Source of the DNA: Photobacterium angustum
Lineage (GTDB): Bacteria > Pseudomonadota > Gammaproteobacteria > Enterobacterales > Vibrionaceae
Direction: 5' to 3'
DNA: 64,000 nucleotides
Assembly: GCF_003026365.1 (NCBI RefSeq)
Contig: NZ_PYOM01000015.1
Span: 79,625 to 143,624, forward strand
This document shows, piece after piece, positions 6,690 to 15,516 of the stretch. The notes beneath the pieces were generated by a model. That model ran no database searches, was not told where the DNA came from, and saw only the letters and a program-made list of their open reading frames with translations. Each line of letters opens with the position of its first letter. Position 1 is the first letter of the stretch. The position numbers were made by a program, and so were the translations under genes.

Positions 6690-8285
6690 ATGTCAGAAAA
6701 TGATGAAAATCAGAAAAAGCTCATACGAAAAGAGGTTGAAATTTCACCTATCCCTAACTTCGCTTATGAGAAACCATTGGTATCCATTGATGAGAATGGC
6801 GAACCTCAGATTACATACCGAGCCAGTGGCAATAAAATCCCCATCAAGAAACTTCCTTTACTCTATATCGCTGGATATGACGACAAAGACAACCTAATCA
6901 GCTACCAGCCATTAGACATGGTCAATGAGTTCTTATTGTCGAAAGCAATCGATAATGGTGTGCTTGAGCTTGGTACAGATGCACAGGGGCTTGCCCATTA
7001 CTTCAGCTTTGTATTGGACAAACAGGCTGAGTGGGATACTGAATACGATGAAGATGACTTTGACCCTCTCTACGATGATCCCCGCCCAGAATGGGATGCT
7101 TTTCCCCGTAATAAACAAGAGCGGTTAACCTACCAATATCGAGATGGAATAAAGCAGCTCGCTATTGATGGTGTATTGGCTAAAACAACGGCTAGGCAAT
7201 ATATGAGCAGTGTCGTTGGTTTCTATAAACACTGTCTTCGCCAAGGCATCCGCTTTAATAACCCACCCTTCCAGTTTGAGACCGTGAATATCCATTTCGA
7301 GGCGTCTGCATCGAGTATGAAAGCTTACCAACGTAAGCAAGTCCACACGACGGATATGCGGATTAAATTTGCTAAGTCATCTCGCAGTGGCGGCGCAAAC
7401 CTCAGCAACCTACGCCGTGATCTAAAACCGTTTACTAATAATGAATGGAGCATCTTGCAAACTATATTAATGAAATCCCGTAGGGTGGTTCGTCATGGTG
7501 ATAATAATAAACTGCACTCACTGCCGATTGAGTTTTGCCTGCACCCAATGATTTGCCGTAATACTGGATTGCGGCGTGAGGAAGCAGCGAGCCTGCATTT
7601 GGGACAGATTGTTAACCCTGAAACCACGATTCAGGATGGCAAAGAGGTATTTAAAAAGCTTGTGATGGATCTGGGTGTCGGTGATAAGTACCAATCACTC
7701 ACAAAGACGGCGGAGGGCTTCGCAGAGAAGAATAAAAGCCGCGTTACCATTATCCCCGCCGCATTGATGAAGATGCTTTACGATTACTCGCAGTCTGAAA
7801 GGTATCAAAAGCGCCTTGAAAAATTCAAAGCATGGTGCAAGGAGCAGGTTGAAGCAGGTAATACGCATTTCTTTGGGGGTGACGATGCCATTAACCCAGA
7901 ACTGGAATACCTGTTTATTACCCAGTCTGGAAAACCCATGTTTATACGGCTACAAGACTTTACTGGGCGCTGGGTGGAAATTCGTAACACTGCAAACCTA
8001 ACTCAAGGTCTCGACAAACCGATAGTCGGCTCCATACATAATTTACGCTCAACGTTTGCTGTGAATATCTTCAGCCACCTTTTAAATAAAAAGGATGAGT
8101 ATGGCAACCCGTCAATCACACCCGATGAGGCATTGGATAGGGTATCGGCTTTGCTAGGTCATGAAGATAGGGCGACGACCATGGAATACCTGAAAATAGC
8201 ACAGGACATGCCCTCTGCCGACGAAATCTACGAGGATGTACTGGACTATATTGGCGCTTTTGATGATTTAGAGGGTTTATTATGA
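6690..8285 (+). CDS. tyrosine-type site-specific integrase, first of the recombinase block
   Basis: This protein of about 531 residues has a complete tyrosine recombinase catalytic domain. The first Arg is in TGLRREEA (residue about 295), HxxR is in HNLRSTF (about 450-453), the second His is in LGHEDR (about 491), and the nucleophile Tyr is in TTMEYL (about 500). The N-terminal 180 residues contain an acidic stretch (DTEYDEDDFDPLYDDP) followed by a SAM-like core-binding region. I start at the ATG with GGGG six bases before it; a GTG two codons upstream is also in frame. Its end overlaps the next gene by four bases, so the block is translationally coupled. It is the best candidate for the strand-cutting integrase of the island. 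Confidence 0.9.
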   Translation: MSENDENQKKLIRKEVEISPIPNFAYEKPLVSIDENGEPQITYRASGNKIPIKKLPLLYIAGYDDKDNLISYQPLDMVNEFLLSKAIDNGVLELGTDAQGLAHYFSFVLDKQAEWDTEYDEDDFDPLYDDPRPEWDAFPRNKQERLTYQYRDGIKQLAIDGVLAKTTARQYMSSVVGFYKHCLRQGIRFNNPPFQFETVNIHFEASASSMKAYQRKQVHTTDMRIKFAKSSRSGGANLSNLRRDLKPFTNNEWSILQTILMKSRRVVRHGDNNKLHSLPIEFCLHPMICRNTGLRREEAASLHLGQIVNPETTIQDGKEVFKKLVMDLGVGDKYQSLTKTAEGFAEKNKSRVTIIPAALMKMLYDYSQSERYQKRLEKFKAWCKEQVEAGNTHFFGGDDAINPELEYLFITQSGKPMFIRLQDFTGRWVEIRNTANLTQGLDKPIVGSIHNLRSTFAVNIFSHLLNKKDEYGNPSITPDEALDRVSALLGHEDRATTMEYLKIAQDMPSADEIYEDVLDYIGAFDDLEGLL

Positions 8286-10144
8286 TTCAAGGACGAAAGC
8301 GTACCAGAATTAAAATAGAGAAGAACAGAGCACTTATTGTCCAATTAAGCTGGAAAGACATGGTTTTACTCTGTGGTGATAGGAGTAAAGCTCATACTTA
8401 CCGCTTGCGTTACCTTAATGCTCCGACGGTGAAACAAATTGAACTAGGGAGTGAAGTGTTGGCTAATCGGGATGATATTGTTAGAGAAATACATCAAATG
8501 TTAGCCCCTCTGCCTGAAAACCAATCAAAGCAATATCATTTTAATGGGCTTGTTTACTACTTTCGATATCTTGACAACATTGGTTATCAAGGTGACGCTT
8601 TCAGTAATGCCGTAATGATTGATTGCATTAAGCACTTCAATCAATTACGTGATAAAGGAGAGCAGGTATCGAAATCTTTGCATATTAAGGGTAGTTTATC
8701 CTTTCTTTTACGGCAGTGGAGCCGAGAGTCTGACCTTAAAACGCTGCCAGAAGTTTCAGCAAAATCTGCTGCTTTGAATAAAGTGTTTCAAGTGGAATTA
8801 GAGCTGAAGCCATTATCCAAGGTATTGGTTAAAGGCGCACTGGCCTTTCAGGAAGCGATTGAGAAAAGTAAATTATTAGATATTCACCCGTTCTTTGATG
8901 AAGAGATGTTTTCTGAAAGGGCAAAGTCTCATGGATGGACAGCCCACAAAATTGGCACGAATAGACACGGTTTTAGAGCGTGCATGAAACCTCTGGCTGG
9001 AACAATAAAGGGTAGTCAACTCTCAAGTGAACGACTTCATAGACAGGTTTTTTATAATCATGCGTCGCGCAATTGGTTTTTCGTGTTTTCAATGCTGACA
9101 GGCATGAATACATCGGTGCTTGCGAATGTGCGACATAAGGATATTGCATTTAAAAGTATTGGTAGCGGACGGTTTGTATTTGATGGTAAAAAGTTTAGGG
9201 CAGGCTATAAAAACTTGGACAATAGCTGTGGCTTTAGTGACCGAACCAAAGAGCTGATTACTCGGTGGCTTAAAACATCTAAAGTGATGTACCAATCACT
9301 GGGTATCCCATTGTCAAACGAGATGCCGCTCTGCCCTTTCTTTAGTGCCAGTGGGGAGGTTTGGACTTTCAATGTCAAAGGTTCAAACTTAGCCTACATT
9401 AATACACAGCTTGAGAAGGTATTGGGATTAAGGGTTACTACAAGTCGATTTAGGGCAACGAAATCGGATGTGCTTATGCGAGTAACTGAAGATATCTTCC
9501 TTGTTTCACAGGGGCTGAACAATACCGTGAATGTTGTCGCCAAACGTTACTCTAGTGGTGTTCAGGCAGACCATGACAATAACCTCAATGCCACGTTTGG
9601 CGCGTTAAGTGCTGCGGCCAAGGGTGAGGAAATAGGTAAGGCCATCGAGGATGCAAAGGTGATGCGCAGCGATATTTTATCAGATTATGATTACAAGAAT
9701 TTGCGCAGCCGTGAAAGCAAAGAGCAGCCATTAATGACAACGCCCAGTGGCATCAAATGCACGGGGGCAACACCAGAGAAGCTCGTTGCTGAGGCGAGGC
9801 GCATGAAGCAGCTAGGTATTGATTTTTCAAAAGATACTGGTCGTTGCACGGATTTTCTTGCCTGCTTTGATTGTGACAGCCACAAACTGGTAGCGTCAGA
9901 AAGTGATATTTGGCTGATGCTGTCATTTTTAGAGCAAATTGAAGATCTCAAAGAGGTGGTCGCGAGTAATTCCTCACCGAAGGATGAGTATTTCGTGGTG
10001 GAAGGTATGCTAAAAAAAGTCCTTGTCAGACTGAAACAAAAAGCACCTAAAAACTACGTTCAAGCAAAACAGAAAGTGGATGACGGCGATTACCACCCGC
10101 TTTACCAAAACCGAGCCAGCGCAAACGAATTTTTCAAGGGATAG
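8282..10144 (+). CDS. gmtY: second recombinase-like protein (probable GmtY), catalytic site degenerate
   Basis: This 620-residue protein keeps the tyrosine recombinase outline. FSMLTGMNTSVLANVR (about 268-283) sits where the first catalytic Arg is expected but has Asn, SRFRATKSD (about 388-396) stands for the HxxR box, and AKRYSSG (about 421-427) supplies a possible Tyr. Near the C-terminus a Cys-rich segment, CTDFLACFDCDSH, may bind zinc. It is coupled by ATGA overlaps or very short gaps to its neighbours. The arrangement matches published gamma-mobile-trio modules, which contain two recombinase-type proteins (GmtY, GmtZ) and GmtX. Which of the three large proteins here is GmtY is my assignment from order and is not certain. 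The weak catalytic box suggests a structural or accessory role. Confidence 0.55.
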   Translation: MIQGRKRTRIKIEKNRALIVQLSWKDMVLLCGDRSKAHTYRLRYLNAPTVKQIELGSEVLANRDDIVREIHQMLAPLPENQSKQYHFNGLVYYFRYLDNIGYQGDAFSNAVMIDCIKHFNQLRDKGEQVSKSLHIKGSLSFLLRQWSRESDLKTLPEVSAKSAALNKVFQVELELKPLSKVLVKGALAFQEAIEKSKLLDIHPFFDEEMFSERAKSHGWTAHKIGTNRHGFRACMKPLAGTIKGSQLSSERLHRQVFYNHASRNWFFVFSMLTGMNTSVLANVRHKDIAFKSIGSGRFVFDGKKFRAGYKNLDNSCGFSDRTKELITRWLKTSKVMYQSLGIPLSNEMPLCPFFSASGEVWTFNVKGSNLAYINTQLEKVLGLRVTTSRFRATKSDVLMRVTEDIFLVSQGLNNTVNVVAKRYSSGVQADHDNNLNATFGALSAAAKGEEIGKAIEDAKVMRSDILSDYDYKNLRSRESKEQPLMTTPSGIKCTGATPEKLVAEARRMKQLGIDFSKDTGRCTDFLACFDCDSHKLVASESDIWLMLSFLEQIEDLKEVVASNSSPKDEYFVVEGMLKKVLVRLKQKAPKNYVQAKQKVDDGDYHPLYQNRASANEFFKG

Positions 10145-10147
10145 GGT

Positions 10148-12130
10148 ATGTCTGAAAAACTTATACTGTTCTACCAAGATGTTGATCAAAATCCGTATGT
10201 GACGTTTAACTCAGACGGTGAGGGGGTATCCCGAATTTTTGATATCGACTGGAATTTTTATGCTTTAAACCAGAACAAAAAAACAATTTCTTTTAGACAT
10301 ATTGATAAAAAGTACTGTCAAGATATTCAGTATTACCTTTATATTCTGATGCAATGGCAAAAGAAGAACTCAAGCTCTGATTCCCATGCAGCTATTGGCA
10401 CTTTGATAAATATTAGGAATAAATTAAACAGCCTTGCGACCCGTTGGGGGAAAAGTGATTTCAGCTTACTTTCGAGTGAACGAGAATGGAAAAGGTGTAC
10501 AAAAAAGTTAGAAGGGGTTGGATCAGAAAGTACGTGTCAACTCATTGCTTCTGTTATTAACGCACTAAATAAAGCAGGGCTTGTGACACGTTATGTCCAT
10601 AAACGAGAGTATATCAAGTGGGTTAATCCTGATGCCGCTGAGGGGCAAGCAATTGCATTTCCTGAAGCAATTCATGTCAGTATTTTGAAAACGGTTGTTG
10701 AGTTTGTGGAAACCTATCATCCGTATCGCCATCAGATATCAAAGGCGATGGAAAAGCTGTATAAGTATCAGGATGAAATGCTTAATGCTGAGCTTAAAGT
10801 GTTAGGTGTAAGTGCTCTAACTGAGAGGCAAATGAAGACAATCAGCGTAAAGATATCTCGCAGAACAAGTAAATGGTCTGAACGAAAAGCCATTCCTAAT
10901 TTCTCATTTCATAGGCGTGGAAATTGGTTAGGCACATTGCTCAGGATGTGTTTTATCTGTATCGGTTTGTTCTCCGCAGCCCGAAAGGAAGAGCTACTCT
11001 CCATGAACAAAGAGAGCTATGACGATACATTAGCCGCAGTCTCCAAGGTCTCAGGGTTTTCGACAAAGGGAAATAAGGGCGAAAAGATTTATACGACTTG
11101 GAATACTGCACCTATTGCAAAGTTAGCGCTGGAGCTAGCTTTTGATGCCACGCAGGCCGCAAGGAAATATCAGTTAGAGCTACTGGATAATGGTTATCAA
11201 AATGGTCAGCTATCCAAAGACAAATATAACGCAATGCGACAAGACCTTGAAGGTGCCTTCATTTCCTCTGATATCCCTTATGACAGCTCGGTATTATTAA
11301 ATAAATCGTCGCTACAGAGCACGCTTGTAGGCGTTGGTGATGCATTGAATATGAAAGAATTCAACATTATTGCGACCGCCGAAGACGTTGACGAATTCAA
11401 CCAGTTAAATCCAAGCCGCGTAGGTAGCTTAAAGGTCGGAGGCGGTTTACCTAAGCTTACCCCTCACGATTTACGGCGGAGTTTTGTGGTATTTATGGTG
11501 AAGAACCGACTGGGCAATGCGCTTACAGTCAAATACCAGCTTAAGCACCGCAACATAAACATGTCCAATTGGTACGCAAATTATTCCGAGCTGGCGCGTA
11601 CCAACCAACTGTTGATGGATACTCAGTTAATGAGTGAATTTGATGAAGCTATTGAAAGTTCAGCGGTCGACGCATGGGATGAGATTTACAACGTATCCAA
11701 CACCTTAAGCGGTGCAGAAGGTGAACGCATAGCCCAGAGTAAAGCAGAGAGGCTGGCACAGGGAGAGGAAATTGTTATGTCCCGAAGTGAGTTGCTCGCT
11801 TTGGTAAGGTCTGGTGACAAATCCATTGTGTTACTTCCTACAGGGGGCTACTGCACCAACCGTAACTGTGAGCGCCTTTGCTCTCTGATGGATATTGTTG
11901 AAGCTCCCTGTGAGCATAAGGTAATCACTGATAAGGCGGCCAAAAGGCTTTCAAAGGAGCGGGACAACCTCATTGCTTCATTCAGGGCAATAAATGACAT
12001 GGGTGATTATGCCAGTGAATTGATTCTGGATGCCAGAAAAAAGAAGATTCAGTCCATTGAACCTACATTGGTCAAACACAGCATCCCTTTTGATAGCTTC
12101 AATGATGATATTAAGGCGGTATGGTCATGA
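10148..12130 (+). CDS. gmtZ: third tyrosine recombinase (probable GmtZ)
   Basis: This 660-residue protein has a complete catalytic set. The first Arg is in SAARKEEL (about residue 278), HxxR is in HDLRRSF (about 440-443), His is in LKHRNI (about 466), and Tyr is in NWYANYS (about 474-477). The N-terminal 270 residues form a large helical DNA-binding part. The C-terminus has a cysteine group (CTNRNCERLCSL and PCEHK), a likely zinc-binding site, a counterpart to the one in the preceding protein. It starts three bases after the previous stop and overlaps the next start by four bases. Of the recombinases it best fits the GmtZ integrase of gamma-mobile-trio islands; the name rests on context and memory of that family. 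Confidence 0.6.
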   Translation: MSEKLILFYQDVDQNPYVTFNSDGEGVSRIFDIDWNFYALNQNKKTISFRHIDKKYCQDIQYYLYILMQWQKKNSSSDSHAAIGTLINIRNKLNSLATRWGKSDFSLLSSEREWKRCTKKLEGVGSESTCQLIASVINALNKAGLVTRYVHKREYIKWVNPDAAEGQAIAFPEAIHVSILKTVVEFVETYHPYRHQISKAMEKLYKYQDEMLNAELKVLGVSALTERQMKTISVKISRRTSKWSERKAIPNFSFHRRGNWLGTLLRMCFICIGLFSAARKEELLSMNKESYDDTLAAVSKVSGFSTKGNKGEKIYTTWNTAPIAKLALELAFDATQAARKYQLELLDNGYQNGQLSKDKYNAMRQDLEGAFISSDIPYDSSVLLNKSSLQSTLVGVGDALNMKEFNIIATAEDVDEFNQLNPSRVGSLKVGGGLPKLTPHDLRRSFVVFMVKNRLGNALTVKYQLKHRNINMSNWYANYSELARTNQLLMDTQLMSEFDEAIESSAVDAWDEIYNVSNTLSGAEGERIAQSKAERLAQGEEIVMSRSELLALVRSGDKSIVLLPTGGYCTNRNCERLCSLMDIVEAPCEHKVITDKAAKRLSKERDNLIASFRAINDMGDYASELILDARKKKIQSIEPTLVKHSIPFDSFNDDIKAVWS

Positions 12131-12588
12131 AAGTTGAATATAAGGCAACCTGCAAGGCAGAAGGGTTACTAGTCAATGCATTTCAGCGACTATTAGTTGG
12201 TAAGCCGCTTCATGTTAAGGCAACGGGTAAACTCACATTAAATCGAATCAATAAAGAAGCCCAGCTTGGTAATAGCTATGTCCATAAGTTCAAAGAGTTT
12301 GTGGCCTACGCCAAACCTGTTATCGATGAATACAACTTTAACCGCGATAAGGCGATGACAACAGGATTAGATATTGAGCTAGATGTTCCTTTGTCTGAAC
12401 TTGACAGGCTAAAGCATGAATTAAAAAAAGCTAATGAGCTTAAGGATAAATATAGATTGCTACGAAACAATGCCATTGAGGCGCGAAAACAGTTAGAGGC
12501 TGAAAATGCTAGGTTACGATTTAGGGTGTTTGACCTTCAACAAGAGTTATCAGATGAAAATTCAGTTGTGACCCCAGTCAAGTTCTGA
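12127..12588 (+). CDS. gmtX: small coiled-coil protein of the recombinase block (probable GmtX)
   Basis: This protein of about 153 residues has a compact helical N-terminal part (VNAFQRLLVGKPLHVKATGK, then a possible helix-turn-helix at LTLNRINKEAQLGNSYVHKF). The C-terminal coiled coil, about 90-150, contains ELDRLKHELKKANELKDKY and LEAENARLRFRVFDLQQEL. The start is the ATG inside the ATGA overlap with the preceding stop, with AAGGCGG seven bases before it. An ATG two codons earlier is the alternative. Position and shape fit GmtX, the third conserved member of gamma-mobile-trio modules. It may bind DNA ends or bridge recombinase subunits; that is inference. A gap of nearly 200 bases separates it from the cargo operon. 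Confidence 0.55.
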   Translation: MKVEYKATCKAEGLLVNAFQRLLVGKPLHVKATGKLTLNRINKEAQLGNSYVHKFKEFVAYAKPVIDEYNFNRDKAMTTGLDIELDVPLSELDRLKHELKKANELKDKYRLLRNNAIEARKQLEAENARLRFRVFDLQQELSDENSVVTPVKF

Positions 12589-12785
12589 GACTGATGTGTC
12601 GATACAACTTGACTTGGTTGTTGAGCTTAAGTTACTGCTTTATAAAATAATATAGCTTTTTCATAGTGGTTCATTCACTCTTTCTGTAAATGGATTGTGG
12701 TGATAGACTACATGGATAGATACTAAATTATTTACTCCCACTCTGGAGCGCATTTTGTCAACTTGAGTGACTTGAGGGTTCAGTT

Positions 12786-14624
12786 TTGATTATAAAAAAC
12801 TTAAAGGTTGAAGAAGGTTTTTTTAATAACCTCGATCTAGATTTTTCTACAGGACTAAATGTGCTGGTAGGTGGTCGAGGTGTGGGGAAAACCTCTATTA
12901 TAGAATTACTTCGATTCGGGTTAGGTGCTACCAGTCTATCAGGGGAAGGGGCGTCATCTTCAGCCACACATGCCCTATCAATACTCCAATCATCCGGAAG
13001 GGTAACTATAGAACTTGAACTTCCGTCTGGTGAAGAGATTAGTATTTCTAAATCAGCCCAAGAGAATACCCCTTTAGTCGGAGCTTCTTATGTTCCTCCA
13101 ATTATTTTCTCACAGAAAGAGATTGAAACGGTTGGTGTAAGTAAAGCTGGCCGTTTGGCTTTGATTGATAGTTTTTTACCTGATGTAGAAAACACGAAAG
13201 AGCTTATAAAGCAATCTAATTTTGTTTTGAGAAGTCTTTGTGCTAATTATCACTCTGCCAAACAAGAGCTAACTGATCTGATAGAGAAAACTTCAGATGA
13301 GAAGAACTTAAAAGAGCGAGAGCTAAGTCTTCAGAAAATGCATGAGGATCACCAAAAAGCAAACAAAAGGCTTCTAAAGAGTGAGGGAAATATATCAAGA
13401 GTACAACAGAAATTAGCCACTATCTCCGTTAATATTCAAAACTTATTGACAGTTAAAGAGTCTGTTGTAAGAAGAGTAAGTACATTAAATTCGATCTTTA
13501 CTTTCGATGATAGTGATTTTTCCAGTTTGTTGTTAGATTTTGATAAGCCCCTTTATTCATCATTGATATCTCGTCGAGAGCAAGATGAAATGATGCTTCA
13601 AGCAATACTAGATAACAATAAATCGTCTTTGAAAGAAATTGATGATCATTTAAGTTTATTGCAACTCCAAAAGACTGAACTTGAGAAAGAAGCACGTAAA
13701 ACCAGAGCCGAAGTAGATAGTTTTACAGAAGGCGCTGGTGCAATGTTAAGTGAACTGGGACGCGTAAGGGAGCAACTTGCTCAAGTAGCTAACTATACCC
13801 ATATCGCGAATCAAAAGAGTGCTCAGGTAAATGATTTATATAATCAAATACAAGATCAACTATTAAAAACCTATGAATTAAAAGATGCAATTTACAAATC
13901 TAGACTAGATGTCGTGCAGCATTTGAACACAAATCTTCAGCCAAATGTAACAGTCGTTTGCCGCCAACAAACAAATCTATCTGAGTACTCATCAAACTTA
14001 GAGGCTGCATTAAGAGGTTCTGGGCTTAAATATAAGGAACTGTTGGAGAAGATTACTAATAATGTAAGTCCACAATGGCTTCTTTATTATACTGCAGCTA
14101 ATAAGTTTGAAGAATTTTCTAGTGCGCTAAATATACCTGTAGATAGAGCTGCACGACTACTTGGGCATCTATCTGAAATTGATCTAGGGTTAGTGCTGTC
14201 TTCTAATATAGAAGATGTTGTTGACTGTATGCTTCTAGATCATGGTAAATATAAAAGTATTGGAGAGCTATCGATCGGCCAGAGATGCACAGTAGCTCTG
14301 TCAATAATTTTAGAAAATAAAAATAGGGTACTTGTTATAGATCAGCCAGAGGACCATTTAGACAATGAGTTTATTGTAAATACTCTGATTAAGGCAATCC
14401 GACAGAGAGCCGATCTAGCTCAGACTATTCTTTCTAGTCATAATGCAAATATTCCAGTCTTAGGGAATGCGTCTCGAGTTATTAACTTAGACTCTAATGG
14501 TCGAAAAGGCTTTGTTAAAACTTTTGGTGGCATCAATGAAGCTGCAGTGAAGAATAGCATTGAGTCGATTATGGAAGGGGGAAAGGAAGCTTTCCAACAT
14601 CGTTCAACTTTTTACTCGAGCTAA
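12786..14624 (+). CDS. SMC/RecN-like AAA ATPase, first gene of a three-gene cargo operon
   Basis: This 612-residue protein has an ABC/SMC-type ATPase split around a coiled coil. Walker A is GGRGVGKTS (29-37), the long coiled coil lies about 165-370, the signature is LSIGQR (495-500), Walker B is VLVIDQPED (515-523) with D-loop HLDN, and the H-loop His is H552 in SSHNAN. The C-terminal part resembles the ATPase half of TrlF-like and other DNA-end-sensing proteins. It begins with TTG; no ATG is available before the conserved start. The stop is one base before the ATG of the histidine kinase, so the two are made together. Such ATPases often sense foreign or damaged DNA in defence systems, which is the role I infer here. 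Confidence 0.75.
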   Translation: MIIKNLKVEEGFFNNLDLDFSTGLNVLVGGRGVGKTSIIELLRFGLGATSLSGEGASSSATHALSILQSSGRVTIELELPSGEEISISKSAQENTPLVGASYVPPIIFSQKEIETVGVSKAGRLALIDSFLPDVENTKELIKQSNFVLRSLCANYHSAKQELTDLIEKTSDEKNLKERELSLQKMHEDHQKANKRLLKSEGNISRVQQKLATISVNIQNLLTVKESVVRRVSTLNSIFTFDDSDFSSLLLDFDKPLYSSLISRREQDEMMLQAILDNNKSSLKEIDDHLSLLQLQKTELEKEARKTRAEVDSFTEGAGAMLSELGRVREQLAQVANYTHIANQKSAQVNDLYNQIQDQLLKTYELKDAIYKSRLDVVQHLNTNLQPNVTVVCRQQTNLSEYSSNLEAALRGSGLKYKELLEKITNNVSPQWLLYYTAANKFEEFSSALNIPVDRAARLLGHLSEIDLGLVLSSNIEDVVDCMLLDHGKYKSIGELSIGQRCTVALSIILENKNRVLVIDQPEDHLDNEFIVNTLIKAIRQRADLAQTILSSHNANIPVLGNASRVINLDSNGRKGFVKTFGGINEAAVKNSIESIMEGGKEAFQHRSTFYSS

Positions 14625-14625
14625 A

Positions 14626-15516
14626 ATGACTATTTTTGACATAATCAATGAGATCAAGGGCCTTACTCCAGAAGCTCAACATGAACAATTTAAGAAACTC
14701 AAAACTTCTCTTTCGAAACAAGAGTTACGCCAAATTGCTGATGAAGCCCATACGATTGATCCTCCTTGGTTTCGGAATGCTCTTTTAAAAGCTATTGAGC
14801 TTAGAACTCCGATTCTTGTTGATGAAGCACAACCCGAAGTTAAAGGAGATGTAGCTTACAATATTGAAGAGATTCGTAGTGAAGCCGTAGCGGAGAGTAT
14901 CGGCCAAATTGTTCATGAGTTATCTCCAATAATTGGTTCTTTAGAGCTATCTGCAGCTAGAGAGTTACAGTCATATGATAATTCTCGCACAAAAAGAGAA
15001 ATAGGAAGGCTACAAGAAATGGTAGAGATGTTCTCTGCTTGGCGACGTGCAGAGCAACGACCTAATTACCGAAAGGTAAATGTATATTCATTAGTTTATG
15101 ATGAAGTTCAAAGAGGTTGTGATAAAGCTCCTGATATTGAAATAGTAGTTAATATTGATGATGATCTTAGTTTTGATTTGGATTGCTCATTAACACAAAC
15201 AATTATATCCAATGCTCTTAGAAATGCGATTGAATCAACTAAGCAAGTACTTCACAGAAGTCCTAGAGGAATATTAGTTAGTTCCGGCCTAACAGACACA
15301 CACTTTTGGTTATCTGTAATCGACGATGGTATAGGGCTACCAGAGTCTGAAGAGGTTTTACTCAAGAGTAGGTATACGACTAAAGTTGGTAATACTGGAT
15401 TAGGTCTTTCTATTGTAAATAAATCGATTTCATCAATGAATGGTACTTGGAACTTAAAGAACTCTTTACCTAATGGTGCAGAGTTCTACTTTGAAATACC
15501 GCGTGGAGAAAACTAA
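14626..15516 (+). CDS. soluble histidine kinase, second gene of the cargo operon
   Basis: This 296-residue protein has no membrane segment. Residues 1-90 are a helical region I cannot place. The H-box is IVHELSPIIGSLE with H97 as probable phosphorylation site. The HATPase domain follows, with N-box ISNALRNAIE (194-203), G1 box DDGIGLP (233-239) and G2 box GNTGLGLSIV (255-264). It is thus a complete but cytosolic kinase that must take its signal from a protein, most simply the ATPase encoded one base upstream. The next gene, a response regulator, follows its stop codon with no gap. An in-frame ATG 66 bases upstream, inside the ATPase gene, is less likely. Confidence 0.8.
   Translation: MTIFDIINEIKGLTPEAQHEQFKKLKTSLSKQELRQIADEAHTIDPPWFRNALLKAIELRTPILVDEAQPEVKGDVAYNIEEIRSEAVAESIGQIVHELSPIIGSLELSAARELQSYDNSRTKREIGRLQEMVEMFSAWRRAEQRPNYRKVNVYSLVYDEVQRGCDKAPDIEIVVNIDDDLSFDLDCSLTQTIISNALRNAIESTKQVLHRSPRGILVSSGLTDTHFWLSVIDDGIGLPESEEVLLKSRYTTKVGNTGLGLSIVNKSISSMNGTWNLKNSLPNGAEFYFEIPRGEN

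Noticed and set aside
12589..12785. Possible third attachment copy between the recombinase block and the cargo
   Set aside because: ACTTG and AAGTT fragments are present but no stretch resembles the 24-bp repeat over more than a few bases.
14560..14625. Upstream in-frame start of the histidine kinase inside the ATPase gene
   Set aside because: It would overlap the ATPase by 65 bases; the ATG one base after the ATPase stop is more plausible and leaves the domain complete.
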